A stretch of 64,000 nucleotides of DNA from contig JADKJC010000002.1 of the NCBI GenBank assembly GCA_016722465.1, forward strand, positions 62,001-126,000, written 5' to 3'. Source of the stretch: Chitinophagaceae bacterium. GTDB taxonomy: Bacteria > Bacteroidota > Bacteroidia > Chitinophagales > Chitinophagaceae. Below the pieces are notes generated by a model. It worked only from the letters and a program-made list of their open reading frames with translations, was not told the origin of the DNA and searched no databases. Below, in pieces: positions 57,364 to 64,000 of this stretch. The number at the start of each line of letters is the position of its first letter. Positions within the stretch are counted from its first letter, which is position 1. Made by a program: the position numbers and the translations under genes.

Positions 57364-57927
57364 TCAGGACCTCATTTTTATGATCTGTTCTTTCAGCGAT
57401 AGCAACTGCTTAATAATTAGCTTACGGGTATCTTCATCCGTCAATTTTCCTTCAGTATCAAATTTTGCTTTGGCCTGCGATACCAGTATTTCTGGTTTTG
57501 TCTGCTGCATACCCAACGCTTGAAAAACAGGTTGAAAAGCAAGCTGCATTCTTACAGTTCCCCACAGGCCCGGCGTTACCCCCATCAGTGCTACCGGCTT
57601 TTGAATGATCGGGGAATCGGTTCCCCGTGATGCCCAGTCGATGGCATTTTTTAACCCACCCGGTATGGAGTAATTATATTCCGGCGAAACAATAATCAAT
57701 CCATCAGCATGTTCTAAGCCATTCCTGAAATCCACTACTGCTGCCGGCCTTTGTGTAACATCCGGAATATCAAAATCGCCATTATATAACGGCAAGCCGT
57801 CGATGGATAACAGTTCCAGCGTAACTTCCGCCGGCAGTAATTCTTTTACGGCATTCAATAAAATTGTATTGTAAGATTTTTTCCGGAGGCTGCCAGATAT
57901 ACCAACAAGGCGAATTGTACTGTTCAT
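57364..57927 (-). CDS. NADPH-dependent FMN reductase (flavodoxin-like quinone/chromate reductase)
   Basis: The 187-residue protein has VGISGSLRKKSYNTILLNAV (FMN-phosphate loop), EHADGLIIVSPEYNYSIPGGLKNAIDW and KPVALMGVTPGLWGTVRMQ, matching the NAD(P)H-dependent FMN reductase family. It acts in the cytoplasm as a quinone or azo-compound reductase. It converges with the upstream plus-strand gene. Confidence 0.88.
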   Translation of the reverse strand: MNSTIRLVGISGSLRKKSYNTILLNAVKELLPAEVTLELLSIDGLPLYNGDFDIPDVTQRPAAVVDFRNGLEHADGLIIVSPEYNYSIPGGLKNAIDWASRGTDSPIIQKPVALMGVTPGLWGTVRMQLAFQPVFQALGMQQTKPEILVSQAKAKFDTEGKLTDEDTRKLIIKQLLSLKEQIIKMRS

Positions 57928-58127
57928 AATGCATGTTTAGATGTATTTAAGCCAAATACTGTTCCCTTCTCAAAAAATTACAAGACTTTCAACATCCCAG
58001 TTAACGACGCATTTGCAAACGATACCCTTTTGTATATTAATTAACAGTTTTCATATACTCAACAGGTTAGTTATGGTTGTCATAAGTATGAAATTTGTAC
58101 CCAGTACAGCCAACTAAAATTATATGT

Positions 58128-58331
58128 ATGAAAAGCGTTCAATCAACATCACCTGGTTTTGTATTAACCAGCCTGTCTTTCCAAGCATCAGAAAGTAAAA
58201 AAAATCTACTGCAAACTAACCAGCAGTATGTTGCATCGCACAAAAGCAGTATTGCAAAGTTTGATTACTGTCTTCCACCAGATGATATAAATGCCGCTGC
58301 GGAAACAGGCTTCGGCATCAATGCACGCTAA
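58128..58331 (+). CDS. Small uncharacterised protein, 67 residues
   Basis: The frame from ATG 58128 reads MKSVQSTSPGFVLTSLSFQA and ends GFGINAR; a TTG at 58095 adds 11 residues. There is no membrane segment and no family I recognise. It is a lone plus-strand frame beside the LytTR regulator, in an otherwise non-coding 440-bp gap. It could be a real small protein or a chance frame. Confidence 0.35.
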   Translation: MKSVQSTSPGFVLTSLSFQASESKKNLLQTNQQYVASHKSSIAKFDYCLPPDDINAAAETGFGINAR

Positions 58332-58369
58332 CAGTTAACTGAAACAAAATTGTGTAATCAATCATGTGG

Positions 58370-59113
58370 TTATAACCCCAGTGCCTCTCTGAGTTTGCCG
58401 TAGCCACTCCTGCTAACAGGTACCTTCATCCCATTTTTTAGCACAGCAATGTGGCTGTCTTTTTCGTAGGGGTCGATACGGGTAATGTATTGTGTATTTA
58501 TCAGGTAAGACCGGTGACACCGGCAGAAAATAGCAGCATCCAGTGTATCTTCAAAATGCCCCATGGTTTTACTCTTTAAAAAATAACCGTCGGCAGTGTG
58601 TACTTTTACATAATCATCCGCAGCTTCCAGATAGAATACTTCGCTAATGGGGATGATCTTTATTTTACTCCCGTTCTTTACAACTATCCGGTTATTTTGT
58701 GCCGGGCTATGGGCAACAGTTGCCAGCAATTGCTGCGTATTGCCTGCACCGGCATTAGTATGTTGTTCCAGCCACTTATTCACCGCCTTATCAAAACGTT
58801 CCTTGCTGAAAGGTTTTAATAAATAATCCACCGCATGTGCTTCAAATGCTTTCAAAGCAAATTCGTCAAAAGCGGTTGTAAAAATTACAGCAGGTGGCTG
58901 CTCCACCAGTTCCAGCATTTCAAAGCCGTTGATCTTGGGCATCTGGATATCCAGAAAAATCAAATCCGGCTGATGTAACTGAATAGCTTTCACTCCTTCA
59001 AATCCGTTATTACATTCCTGCACTACAGTTAACTGAGGAAAGGATTGCAGGTATTCCAGCGCCACCATTCTTGCAAGTGGCTCATCATCTATCAATAAAA
59101 CTTTTTTTATCAC
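58370..59113 (-). CDS. LytTR-family response regulator
   Basis: The 247-residue protein has a receiver (LLIDDEPLARM, LIFLDIQMPKINGFEML with phosphoacceptor Asp, FTTAFDEFAL, DYLLKPFSKERF) and a LytTR DNA-binding domain (YLEAADDYVKVHT, FCRCHRSYLINTQYITRI). It lies 28 bp after the kinase gene (59142-60176), its probable partner, on the same strand. Confidence 0.93.
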   Translation of the reverse strand: MIKKVLLIDDEPLARMVALEYLQSFPQLTVVQECNNGFEGVKAIQLHQPDLIFLDIQMPKINGFEMLELVEQPPAVIFTTAFDEFALKAFEAHAVDYLLKPFSKERFDKAVNKWLEQHTNAGAGNTQQLLATVAHSPAQNNRIVVKNGSKIKIIPISEVFYLEAADDYVKVHTADGYFLKSKTMGHFEDTLDAAIFCRCHRSYLINTQYITRIDPYEKDSHIAVLKNGMKVPVSRSGYGKLREALGL

Positions 59114-59141
59114 AACTCAATATTTAAAATCCTACACATTG

Positions 59142-60176
59142 TTACTGCGGTATTGTTACACTTACAATAAACTGGCTACCCTGTATCTCTGTCTCCACCA
59201 AATCATTTCGCCCAAACAATAAATACAATCGTCTTTTTACAGACTGCAATCCAAAGCCCGTACCTTTTTCATCGGGGGTGCTGTCACTGTCGAATGGATT
59301 GATGATGGCGATCACCAGCTGGTTGTTTATTATTGATGAATGTACCTCAATAATGGTTTCACCAATGGTTCCATACAAGCCAAACTTAATGGCATTCTCC
59401 ACCAAAGGTTGTAGCAGTAATGCAGGCAACTTTAACTTTAGAGAATCAGCGTCAGTTTTTACGAGTGGTTGCAGGCGGTTGCCAAAGCGGACTTTTTCTA
59501 TACCAAGATATAATTCCAGTTGTTCCAGCTCCTCCTGCAGTGCTACCCACTGGTTCTCATCTTTTCTTAAAGTGCTTCTTAAAAAACTGCTCAGTTGCTG
59601 TACCATGATTCTTGCTTCTGCAGGTTTACTACCGATCAATGCATTGATAGAATTTAAACTATTGAACAAAAAGTGAGGCTGCAGTTGCTGCCGCAGTTTA
59701 AACAACTCTGCTTCCCTGGCAAGTTTGGAGGTTTCGTGCTCCCGTTGCGTTTCTTTTTTCTTTTCTTCAAAAGCATACCACAACACACTAATCACTGCCA
59801 TAAATGCTGTTACCAAAAACATCACACAATAACGGATGGTAAATGATTGCTGCAGCACATTTTGATACTGCACATCAGTACCCGGCAATAATTTAAGCAG
59901 ATATCTAACCAGCAACCATACCACAACAGAAATAAATAAACTAATGGTAAGTATGTACCAGTAACGTTCCTTTTTGGGCAAATAATACTGCAGGTTATTG
60001 CTGATCAGCATACAGGCGCTGCAAAGCAACAGGTTAGTAATGCCACTGTCTGCAAAAGCAAACTGCCATTGTATGCCCAGGCTGTACAGTACATAAGCAT
60101 GCACAGTTGCCCACAACAGCCAGCTGCCAATGAAGATGAAAAGAAATCTTTTTTGTGATAATGGTGTTTTGGCCAC
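59142..60176 (-). CDS. LytS-type sensor histidine kinase
   Basis: The 344-residue protein has four transmembrane segments in the first 140 residues and no periplasmic propeller, unlike the kinase at 36978. The kinase part has LRQQLQPHFLFNSLNSINALIG (phosphoacceptor His), LPALLLQPLVENAIKFGL (N-box) and KGTGFGLQSVKRRL (G-box). It is the simple LytS-like sensor of the LytTR regulator downstream. The DUF4288 gene starts 9 bp upstream, and a LiaF-like gene lies before that, so an envelope-stress operon is plausible. Confidence 0.9.
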   Translation of the reverse strand: MAKTPLSQKRFLFIFIGSWLLWATVHAYVLYSLGIQWQFAFADSGITNLLLCSACMLISNNLQYYLPKKERYWYILTISLFISVVVWLLVRYLLKLLPGTDVQYQNVLQQSFTIRYCVMFLVTAFMAVISVLWYAFEEKKKETQREHETSKLAREAELFKLRQQLQPHFLFNSLNSINALIGSKPAEARIMVQQLSSFLRSTLRKDENQWVALQEELEQLELYLGIEKVRFGNRLQPLVKTDADSLKLKLPALLLQPLVENAIKFGLYGTIGETIIEVHSSIINNQLVIAIINPFDSDSTPDEKGTGFGLQSVKRRLYLLFGRNDLVETEIQGSQFIVSVTIPQ

Positions 60177-60185
60177 GGCAGCAGT

Positions 60186-60548
60186 TTAAACTAATTGCAA
60201 TATCTCTAAGGTATCATTGTTTTGAATATGGGCCGCCTTTTTATGCACCATATCAATATAAGTGGCTGCACAATCTGGTTTGTAAGAAGAGGAGCATATC
60301 TCTGCACCGTCTAATAATTCTTTTAGCTGGTAAAGAGTGCTTACATTAATGAACTTCCAGTGAATAAGCCGGCTGTTGTTGATGTTTACAATACTACCCT
60401 CTTCCGATATACCCAGTTGTTGTGCCTTTTTAAATGCTTCTTCTTTTGAATGAGCCGCAATTACTCGTAACTGCTCATCAAACTCTGCCACTTGATCCCT
60501 TCCGGCAAAAATTACCTGGAAAACAATCTTGGTGATATACCAATTCAT
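60186..60548 (-). CDS. DUF4288-family protein
   Basis: The 120-residue protein starts MNWYITKIVFQVI and has EFDEQLRVIAAHSKEEAFKKAQQLG, the DUF4288 pattern, a small soluble family with no known function, common in Bacteroidetes. It lies between the LiaF-like gene (upstream 186 bp) and the kinase (9 bp), so it probably belongs to the same unit as the two-component genes. Confidence 0.7.
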   Translation of the reverse strand: MNWYITKIVFQVIFAGRDQVAEFDEQLRVIAAHSKEEAFKKAQQLGISEEGSIVNINNSRLIHWKFINVSTLYQLKELLDGAEICSSSYKPDCAATYIDMVHKKAAHIQNNDTLEILQLV

Positions 60549-60734
60549 ACGTTATTGTTTTGGTGTTTGGTTTACTTTATAGTTGATAATTGAAAATGAA
60601 TAACGAAAACTGATAAGACTCTTTACCTTCATTTATGCAATAATCAATTATAAAAACCTGTTGGCTTACTTTAAATCCCCTTATTTATTGAAAATGATAC
60701 AAAATTTTTCACATCAGGAACTATCCATTTTCAA

Positions 60735-61550
60735 TTATCTATAACTTGTGATCTCAATTCCTCCCATAAAAGCAGTACCTTTTAATACCAGCACTTTATT
60801 TTGTACCGTAATGATGGAGTGTGCATCCCTCTTATCTTCCACACCGCCAAAGATGGCAGCTACTTCCTGCCTTACCGTCCAGTGCGATGGAACAATCAGC
60901 TTTACACCACCCAATATCGCTGTTACATCAATCAGTACGGTTCCGTTAATATCAGCTTTGCTCAGATCAATTTCTGATCCACCAAAAATACTGGTGGCAT
61001 CACCGCCCTGGAAGTTTTTAGAAAGTATGTTTTTTTTTACGGCGCCAAAGATCGCAGTAGCATCTAATCTTTCTGCTGTAGTATCAGCATAGCCACTGTC
61101 AGTAGTTATATAGTCGGCAGACTGGAAACTACTTGCTGTTCCTGCAGCTACTGCAGGCCCTGAGGATTGATCATCCACTTGTCTTTTCCATTTGTTTCTG
61201 TCACAGCGTCCCCACCCCTGGCTGTTCTTTGGGCGTAGAATGAGCATTATGCCAACACCTACTAAAATTGCCGGCACAAGGTAGTGCCGCAGACTGTACA
61301 TATCCATCACATCATCCAGTAAAAAAAAAGTACCGATCAGGATCATTACTAACCAGCCCCCACCCCTGAAGCCATGTTTAACGCCACTATAAATACCCAC
61401 TGCAATCAATATCATTGGCCAGGTAAAAAGCCAGTAAGGGAAAATTGCAAAGCCTGCTTGCTTAAGAAAAAACAGCACCCCGATAGCAATGATAAATACA
61501 CCGGCAAATACACGGCTGTTGTTGGGTTGATTGTTCATTCCGTCACTCAT
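60735..61550 (-). CDS. LiaF-like membrane protein (DUF5668 plus cell-wall-active-antibiotic response domain)
   Basis: The 271-residue protein has four transmembrane segments in the first 105 residues (FAGVFIIAIGVLFFLKQ, WPMILIAVGIYSGVK, WLVMILIGTFFLLDDVM, VPAILVGVGIMLILR). A soluble beta-helical LiaF-type C-terminal domain follows (AIFGAVKKNILSKNFQGGD, IFGGSEIDLSKADINGT, AFMGGIEITS). LiaF restrains LiaRS-type sensing of envelope damage in Firmicutes. The downstream LytS/LytTR pair would be its counterpart here. An earlier ATG or Met at residue 5 could also be the start. 61551-61967 holds no clear gene. Confidence 0.82.
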   Translation of the reverse strand: MSDGMNNQPNNSRVFAGVFIIAIGVLFFLKQAGFAIFPYWLFTWPMILIAVGIYSGVKHGFRGGGWLVMILIGTFFLLDDVMDMYSLRHYLVPAILVGVGIMLILRPKNSQGWGRCDRNKWKRQVDDQSSGPAVAAGTASSFQSADYITTDSGYADTTAERLDATAIFGAVKKNILSKNFQGGDATSIFGGSEIDLSKADINGTVLIDVTAILGGVKLIVPSHWTVRQEVAAIFGGVEDKRDAHSIITVQNKVLVLKGTAFMGGIEITSYR

Positions 61551-61967
61551 AGTTGTAAATTTTAATCAAAACTACAAGAAGGAATAAATACAGACAATGA
61601 CTTACAGGCGATAAGCTTTATTTTTCGGTGAACTGCGGATTCAGTGCGGTGAATGAAAGCTATGGAAAAAGTTTTGACTTAGGTTTTAATGAAGCTTTCC
61701 CCATTGAAAGAAGCTTAATGAATTTTGGGAATTACGGTAAACCCGAACTGAGATTGCAGTTCCTTTTTAATATTCTTTTAGGGTTGGTGCCTTTGCCGCA
61801 GGAATTGAGCCTGGTAGTAAAGAGTATGTTAGATATCTGAACTGTTGGAATAATGCATCAATATGAGGCATAACCATGTTAGCAGCAGTTTTTTTTGCCT
61901 CCTTCGGACTTAATTACTTATAAAAATTGGCATAATTATTAAGCATAAGACAGTAAAACAATAGCAG

Positions 61968-62489
61968 ATGAAAACAAGTAATAACATTGAGGCACCGGAT
62001 GTAACAAAAATTGTAGAAAGGAATGTGAATGCGTTAGTACACCGAAAGAAGGAAGATCTAAAAAAAAGAAGTTTAACTGAAAAATTTATAAGTTCAATAA
62101 CTTCTTTTGCCGGGAGTATGCCATCACTATATATCCATTCATTACTATTCGGAATATGGATAATTTGGAATATGGGATTGCTGGATTTAAAACCATTTGA
62201 CCCAAGTTTTATTATTCTTGCAACTTTTGCAGCTGTAGAAGCCATCTTTCTGACAACATTTGTTTTAATTGGCCAAAGGCATATGAATGTACAGGCTGAA
62301 AAATGGGCGGAATTAGATTTACAAATTAGTTTGCTCACAGAGCATGAGGTAACCCGGGTTTTAACCTTAATAACCGCTGTGGCAAAGAGGATGGATATTG
62401 AAGTCGTTGAAGATAAAGAAATTGAGGAATTATCAAAAGACATTCATCCTGACAATGTATTAGATACGATGGAAAAAGCGTATTTGTAA
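61968..62489 (+). CDS. DUF1003-family membrane protein
   Basis: The 173-residue protein has two transmembrane segments (about 52-68 and 82-102), with FAGSMPSLYIHSLLFGIWIIWN and FILATFAAVEAIFLTTFVLIGQ, then QRHMNVQAEKWAELDLQISLLTEHE. This is the DUF1003 signature: a cyanobacterial/bacterial membrane family with no established function. Its divergent neighbour is LiaF-like. Confidence 0.85.
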   Translation: MKTSNNIEAPDVTKIVERNVNALVHRKKEDLKKRSLTEKFISSITSFAGSMPSLYIHSLLFGIWIIWNMGLLDLKPFDPSFIILATFAAVEAIFLTTFVLIGQRHMNVQAEKWAELDLQISLLTEHEVTRVLTLITAVAKRMDIEVVEDKEIEELSKDIHPDNVLDTMEKAYL

Positions 62490-62664
62490 ACCTGCCGCTC
62501 TAAAAAAAGGCTTGCTGAATTGGGAAAATAGACATCCGCTCCAATTATCAAAAGACAGCTTGTTCGCTGTAATGATTTTATTCGTTCCTCATACTTTGAA
62601 ATTCTTTCAACAAATTGTTTCTCCGGAATCCATTCTTAAATTCAAATTAGCTGGCTGTGCAAAA

Positions 62665-63234
62665 TCAAACCCTTAGCAAGCCACGGAACCCCCGGGCGGC
62701 ATAGTAAGATGCTGCACCGTTGTGATACACAAAAGTATTGTTGTAGCGATGATCACAAAAGATGGCACCACCGAGTTCCCGGATAGCTAAAGGTGTTTTT
62801 ATCCAGCTCGATGTTTTAGTGTCGAATTTTCCGAGTTTCTGCAACTCCCGGTATTGCTCTTCCGATAAAAGCTCAATGCCCATGGAAGCAGCTATATCAA
62901 TAGCATTATTTTTCGGTTTATGTTCTTTCCGTGACTCCAGCCCCTGGCGGTCGTAACAAAAACTTCTGCGCCCCTGGGGACTTTCAGCAGAACAATCATA
63001 AAAGACGTATTCACCCGTCTTTTTATCATAACCTACAACATCCGGTTCTCCACCGGTTCTTTCCATTTCATTCAGTGACCAAAGTTTTTCTGTATTAGCT
63101 TCCAGCTTTGCCTGAACTCTCGCCCAATCAAAATCTTTATGGCGGTTCTTGTTTTTTTCAAAACGGGCTTTTAATGTTTTGATTAGCTCTTCAAGTTGTT
63201 TTGGTGACAACTCCTTTTTATTTCCCGCTGTCAT
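62665..63234 (-). CDS. DUF4256-family protein
   Basis: The 189-residue protein has NEMERTGGEPDVVGYDKKTGEY, SPQGRRSFCYDRQGLESRKEHKP, LLSEEQYRELQKLGKFDTKTSSW and GGAIFCDHRYNNTFVYHNGAASYYAARGFRG. These are the conserved blocks of DUF4256, an uncharacterised soluble family. No neighbour suggests its job. Confidence 0.85.
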   Translation of the reverse strand: MTAGNKKELSPKQLEELIKTLKARFEKNKNRHKDFDWARVQAKLEANTEKLWSLNEMERTGGEPDVVGYDKKTGEYVFYDCSAESPQGRRSFCYDRQGLESRKEHKPKNNAIDIAASMGIELLSEEQYRELQKLGKFDTKTSSWIKTPLAIRELGGAIFCDHRYNNTFVYHNGAASYYAARGFRGLLRV

Positions 63235-63540
63235 AATGTGTTATTTAAATTTCCTTGCAAAGTCTTACAATTGGTTAAGTGCTATATCGGACAGAGTAGT
63301 CATTTGGCCATGCCGCCAACGACCAGGACTTTGTACAGACTGCGTATTAGCAACTCTGTCTGGCCCCATGACGATGAATATAAAGAAACGGCTTTTTATT
63401 TAAAACGAAAAGTGGATTAATAAACTATCATTCCCAGAACAAAAGATTGGTAGCGGAATGCAGCCAAAGAAAACTTGTTATGTCCAGCTTGCAGTAAATC
63501 CATGAAATACGCCCTGTTTTTCAATCGTCATTTTTGTGCA

Positions 63541-63590
63541 TTCGGTTAACAGTTTTTTGGGCAGGCGTGTTAACCGAATTGTTAACCGAG
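63541..63590. repeat. Inverted and direct copies of GTTAACCGA
   Basis: TTCGGTTAAC (63541-63550) pairs exactly with GTTAACCGAA (63569-63578), and a third copy, GTTAACCGAG, lies at 63581-63590. The arrangement resembles operator half-sites. Otherwise 63235-63627 has no convincing gene. Confidence 0.5.
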
Positions 63591-63627
63591 CAGCAAGTAC
63601 AATTTCAATACATTTGGCATTATCAAT

Positions 63628-63664
63628 AAAAAACGCTTAGAATATATGTTCTAAGCGTTTTTTT
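63628..63664. terminator. Bidirectional terminator next to tRNA-Asp
   Basis: Perfect 15-bp stem (63628-63642 with 63649-63663, 6-nt loop), with A and T tracts on both sides. It lies 22 bp after the tRNA-Asp 3' end on the minus strand. Confidence 0.85.
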
Positions 63665-63685
63665 AGAAGTTTGAATTTAAATTTG

Positions 63686-63759
63686 CGGAGCGGACGGGAC
63701 TCGAACCCGCGACCTCTGCCGTGACAGGGCAGCATTCTAACCAACTGAACTACCGCTCC
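63686..63759 (-). tRNA. tRNA-Asp (anticodon GTC)
   Basis: Acceptor GGAGCGG/CCGCTCC (63759-63753 with 63693-63687), discriminator G at 63686. The anticodon stem CTGCC/GGCAG encloses CTGTCAC, giving anticodon GTC. The GGTTCGAGTCC T-arm is present. CCA is not encoded. Confidence 0.95.
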
Positions 63760-63819
63760 AACAACCCTATCGCTACAGCTAAAACTGAAAATCAATCAAG
63801 CCATATTTTTTAGGGATTG

Positions 63820-63849
63820 CGAAGATAGGGGTTTACAATTTTTTACCAA
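63820..63849 (-). promoter_or_regulatory. Predicted promoter of tRNA-Asp
   Basis: On the minus strand TTG (63849-63847), 19-nt spacer, then TATCTTCG (63827-63820), one mismatch from TAnnTTTG. It would start near 63813, about 55 nt before the tRNA. Confidence 0.45.
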
Positions 63850-63857
63850 AATTTTTC

Positions 63858-63890
63858 TTGAAAAAATCTGATGGCTTAAATTTATATTTG
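63858..63890 (+). promoter_or_regulatory. Predicted promoter of the partial gene at the right edge
   Basis: TTG (63858-63860), 22-nt spacer, then TATATTTG (63883-63890), an exact consensus match, 45 nt upstream of ATG 63936. Confidence 0.5.
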
Positions 63891-63935
63891 CCCTTACGAT
63901 TGATAAATCCAAACGAATAACTGTAAATTATTTAT

Positions 63936-64000
63936 ATGCCTGAACTTAAAAACCGTCAGTTTTTAGATTTTGAAAAGCCGATTAAAGATCTGTACGATCA
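63936..64000 (+). CDS. Probable acetyl-CoA carboxylase carboxyltransferase alpha subunit, first 21 codons
   Basis: The frame starts MPELKNRQFLDFEKPIKDLY and runs off the window. The FLDFEKPI text is the usual opening of AccA, the alpha subunit of acetyl-CoA carboxyltransferase, which with AccD makes malonyl-CoA for fatty-acid synthesis. Only 21 complete codons are visible, so this is a tentative call. A consensus promoter precedes it. Confidence 0.6.
   Translation, partial: MPELKNRQFLDFEKPIKDLYD

Noticed and set aside
61628..61840. Possible 70-codon gene in the LiaF-DUF1003 gap
   Set aside because: No recognised family, and it sits in a divergent promoter region.
63238..63420. Possible gene remnant ending LYRLRISNSVWPHDDEYKETAF
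   Set aside because: The C-terminal text looks coding-like, but there is no start, family match or upstream reading; at most a relic.

Overview
The window looks like a member of the Bacteroidetes, most likely family Chitinophagaceae. The evidence is AT-rich spacers with TAnnTTTG/TTG promoters and no Shine-Dalgarno sequences, cell-surface proteins ending in type IX secretion (T9SS) sorting domains, a mitochondrial-type aconitase, a DUF177-rpmF-plsX block, LytS/LytTR two-component systems, and 8-amino-Kdo (Kdo8N) genes. There are two tRNAs (Leu-CAA, Asp-GUC). I see no rRNA, CRISPR array, prophage or insertion sequence.

Layout. 1-1.2 kb: broken 5' part of a saccharopine/alanine dehydrogenase-like gene, hscB, tRNA-Leu. 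1.5-14.5 kb: one giant gliding-type surface adhesin (about 4,330 codons once frameshifts are read through) with 16 SprB-type repeats and about 30 copies of a 66-residue (198-bp) repeat. 14.5-29.4 kb: housekeeping genes (xerD, YraN, plsX, rpmF, DUF177, a DnaQ-type exonuclease, a dolichol-phosphate-mannose-type synthase, acyl-CoA carboxylase beta, rnhA) mixed with small regulators and lipoproteins. 29.4-35.4 kb: two small outer-membrane barrels, an SDR threonine dehydrogenase, and two endosialidase-type tail-fibre-domain proteins, the second decayed. 35.4-39.3 kb: a propeller-type sensor kinase with its LytTR regulator. 39.3-51.1 kb, all on the minus strand: kdsB, a KdsC-like phosphatase, a transaldolase-CBS fusion, a T9SS subtilase, then kdsA, kdnB and kdnA. 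51.5-53.8 kb: two AraC paralogues and a PspC protein. 54-64 kb: aconitase, small membrane proteins, an FMN reductase, a second LytS/LytTR pair with DUF4288 and LiaF-like genes, DUF1003, DUF4256, tRNA-Asp and the first codons of what is probably accA.

How the genes work together. KdsA, the KdsC-like phosphatase, KdnB, KdnA and KdsB form a route from arabinose-5-phosphate to CMP-Kdo8N, the amino form of the lipopolysaccharide core sugar. A transaldolase-family enzyme carrying KdsD-like CBS domains and an altered active site sits in the kdsB/kdsC operon and is the most interesting under-described protein here. A structured, promoter- and terminator-bounded transcript of about 115 nt is predicted just upstream of kdnA.

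Data quality. At least ten genes are interrupted by single-base shifts. Outside the adhesin repeats and the 34.4-35.9 kb region, nearly all of them fit loss of one base from an A, T or G run in an otherwise well-conserved gene. This pattern points to assembly or consensus error more than to mass pseudogenisation, so frameshift calls should be treated with caution.
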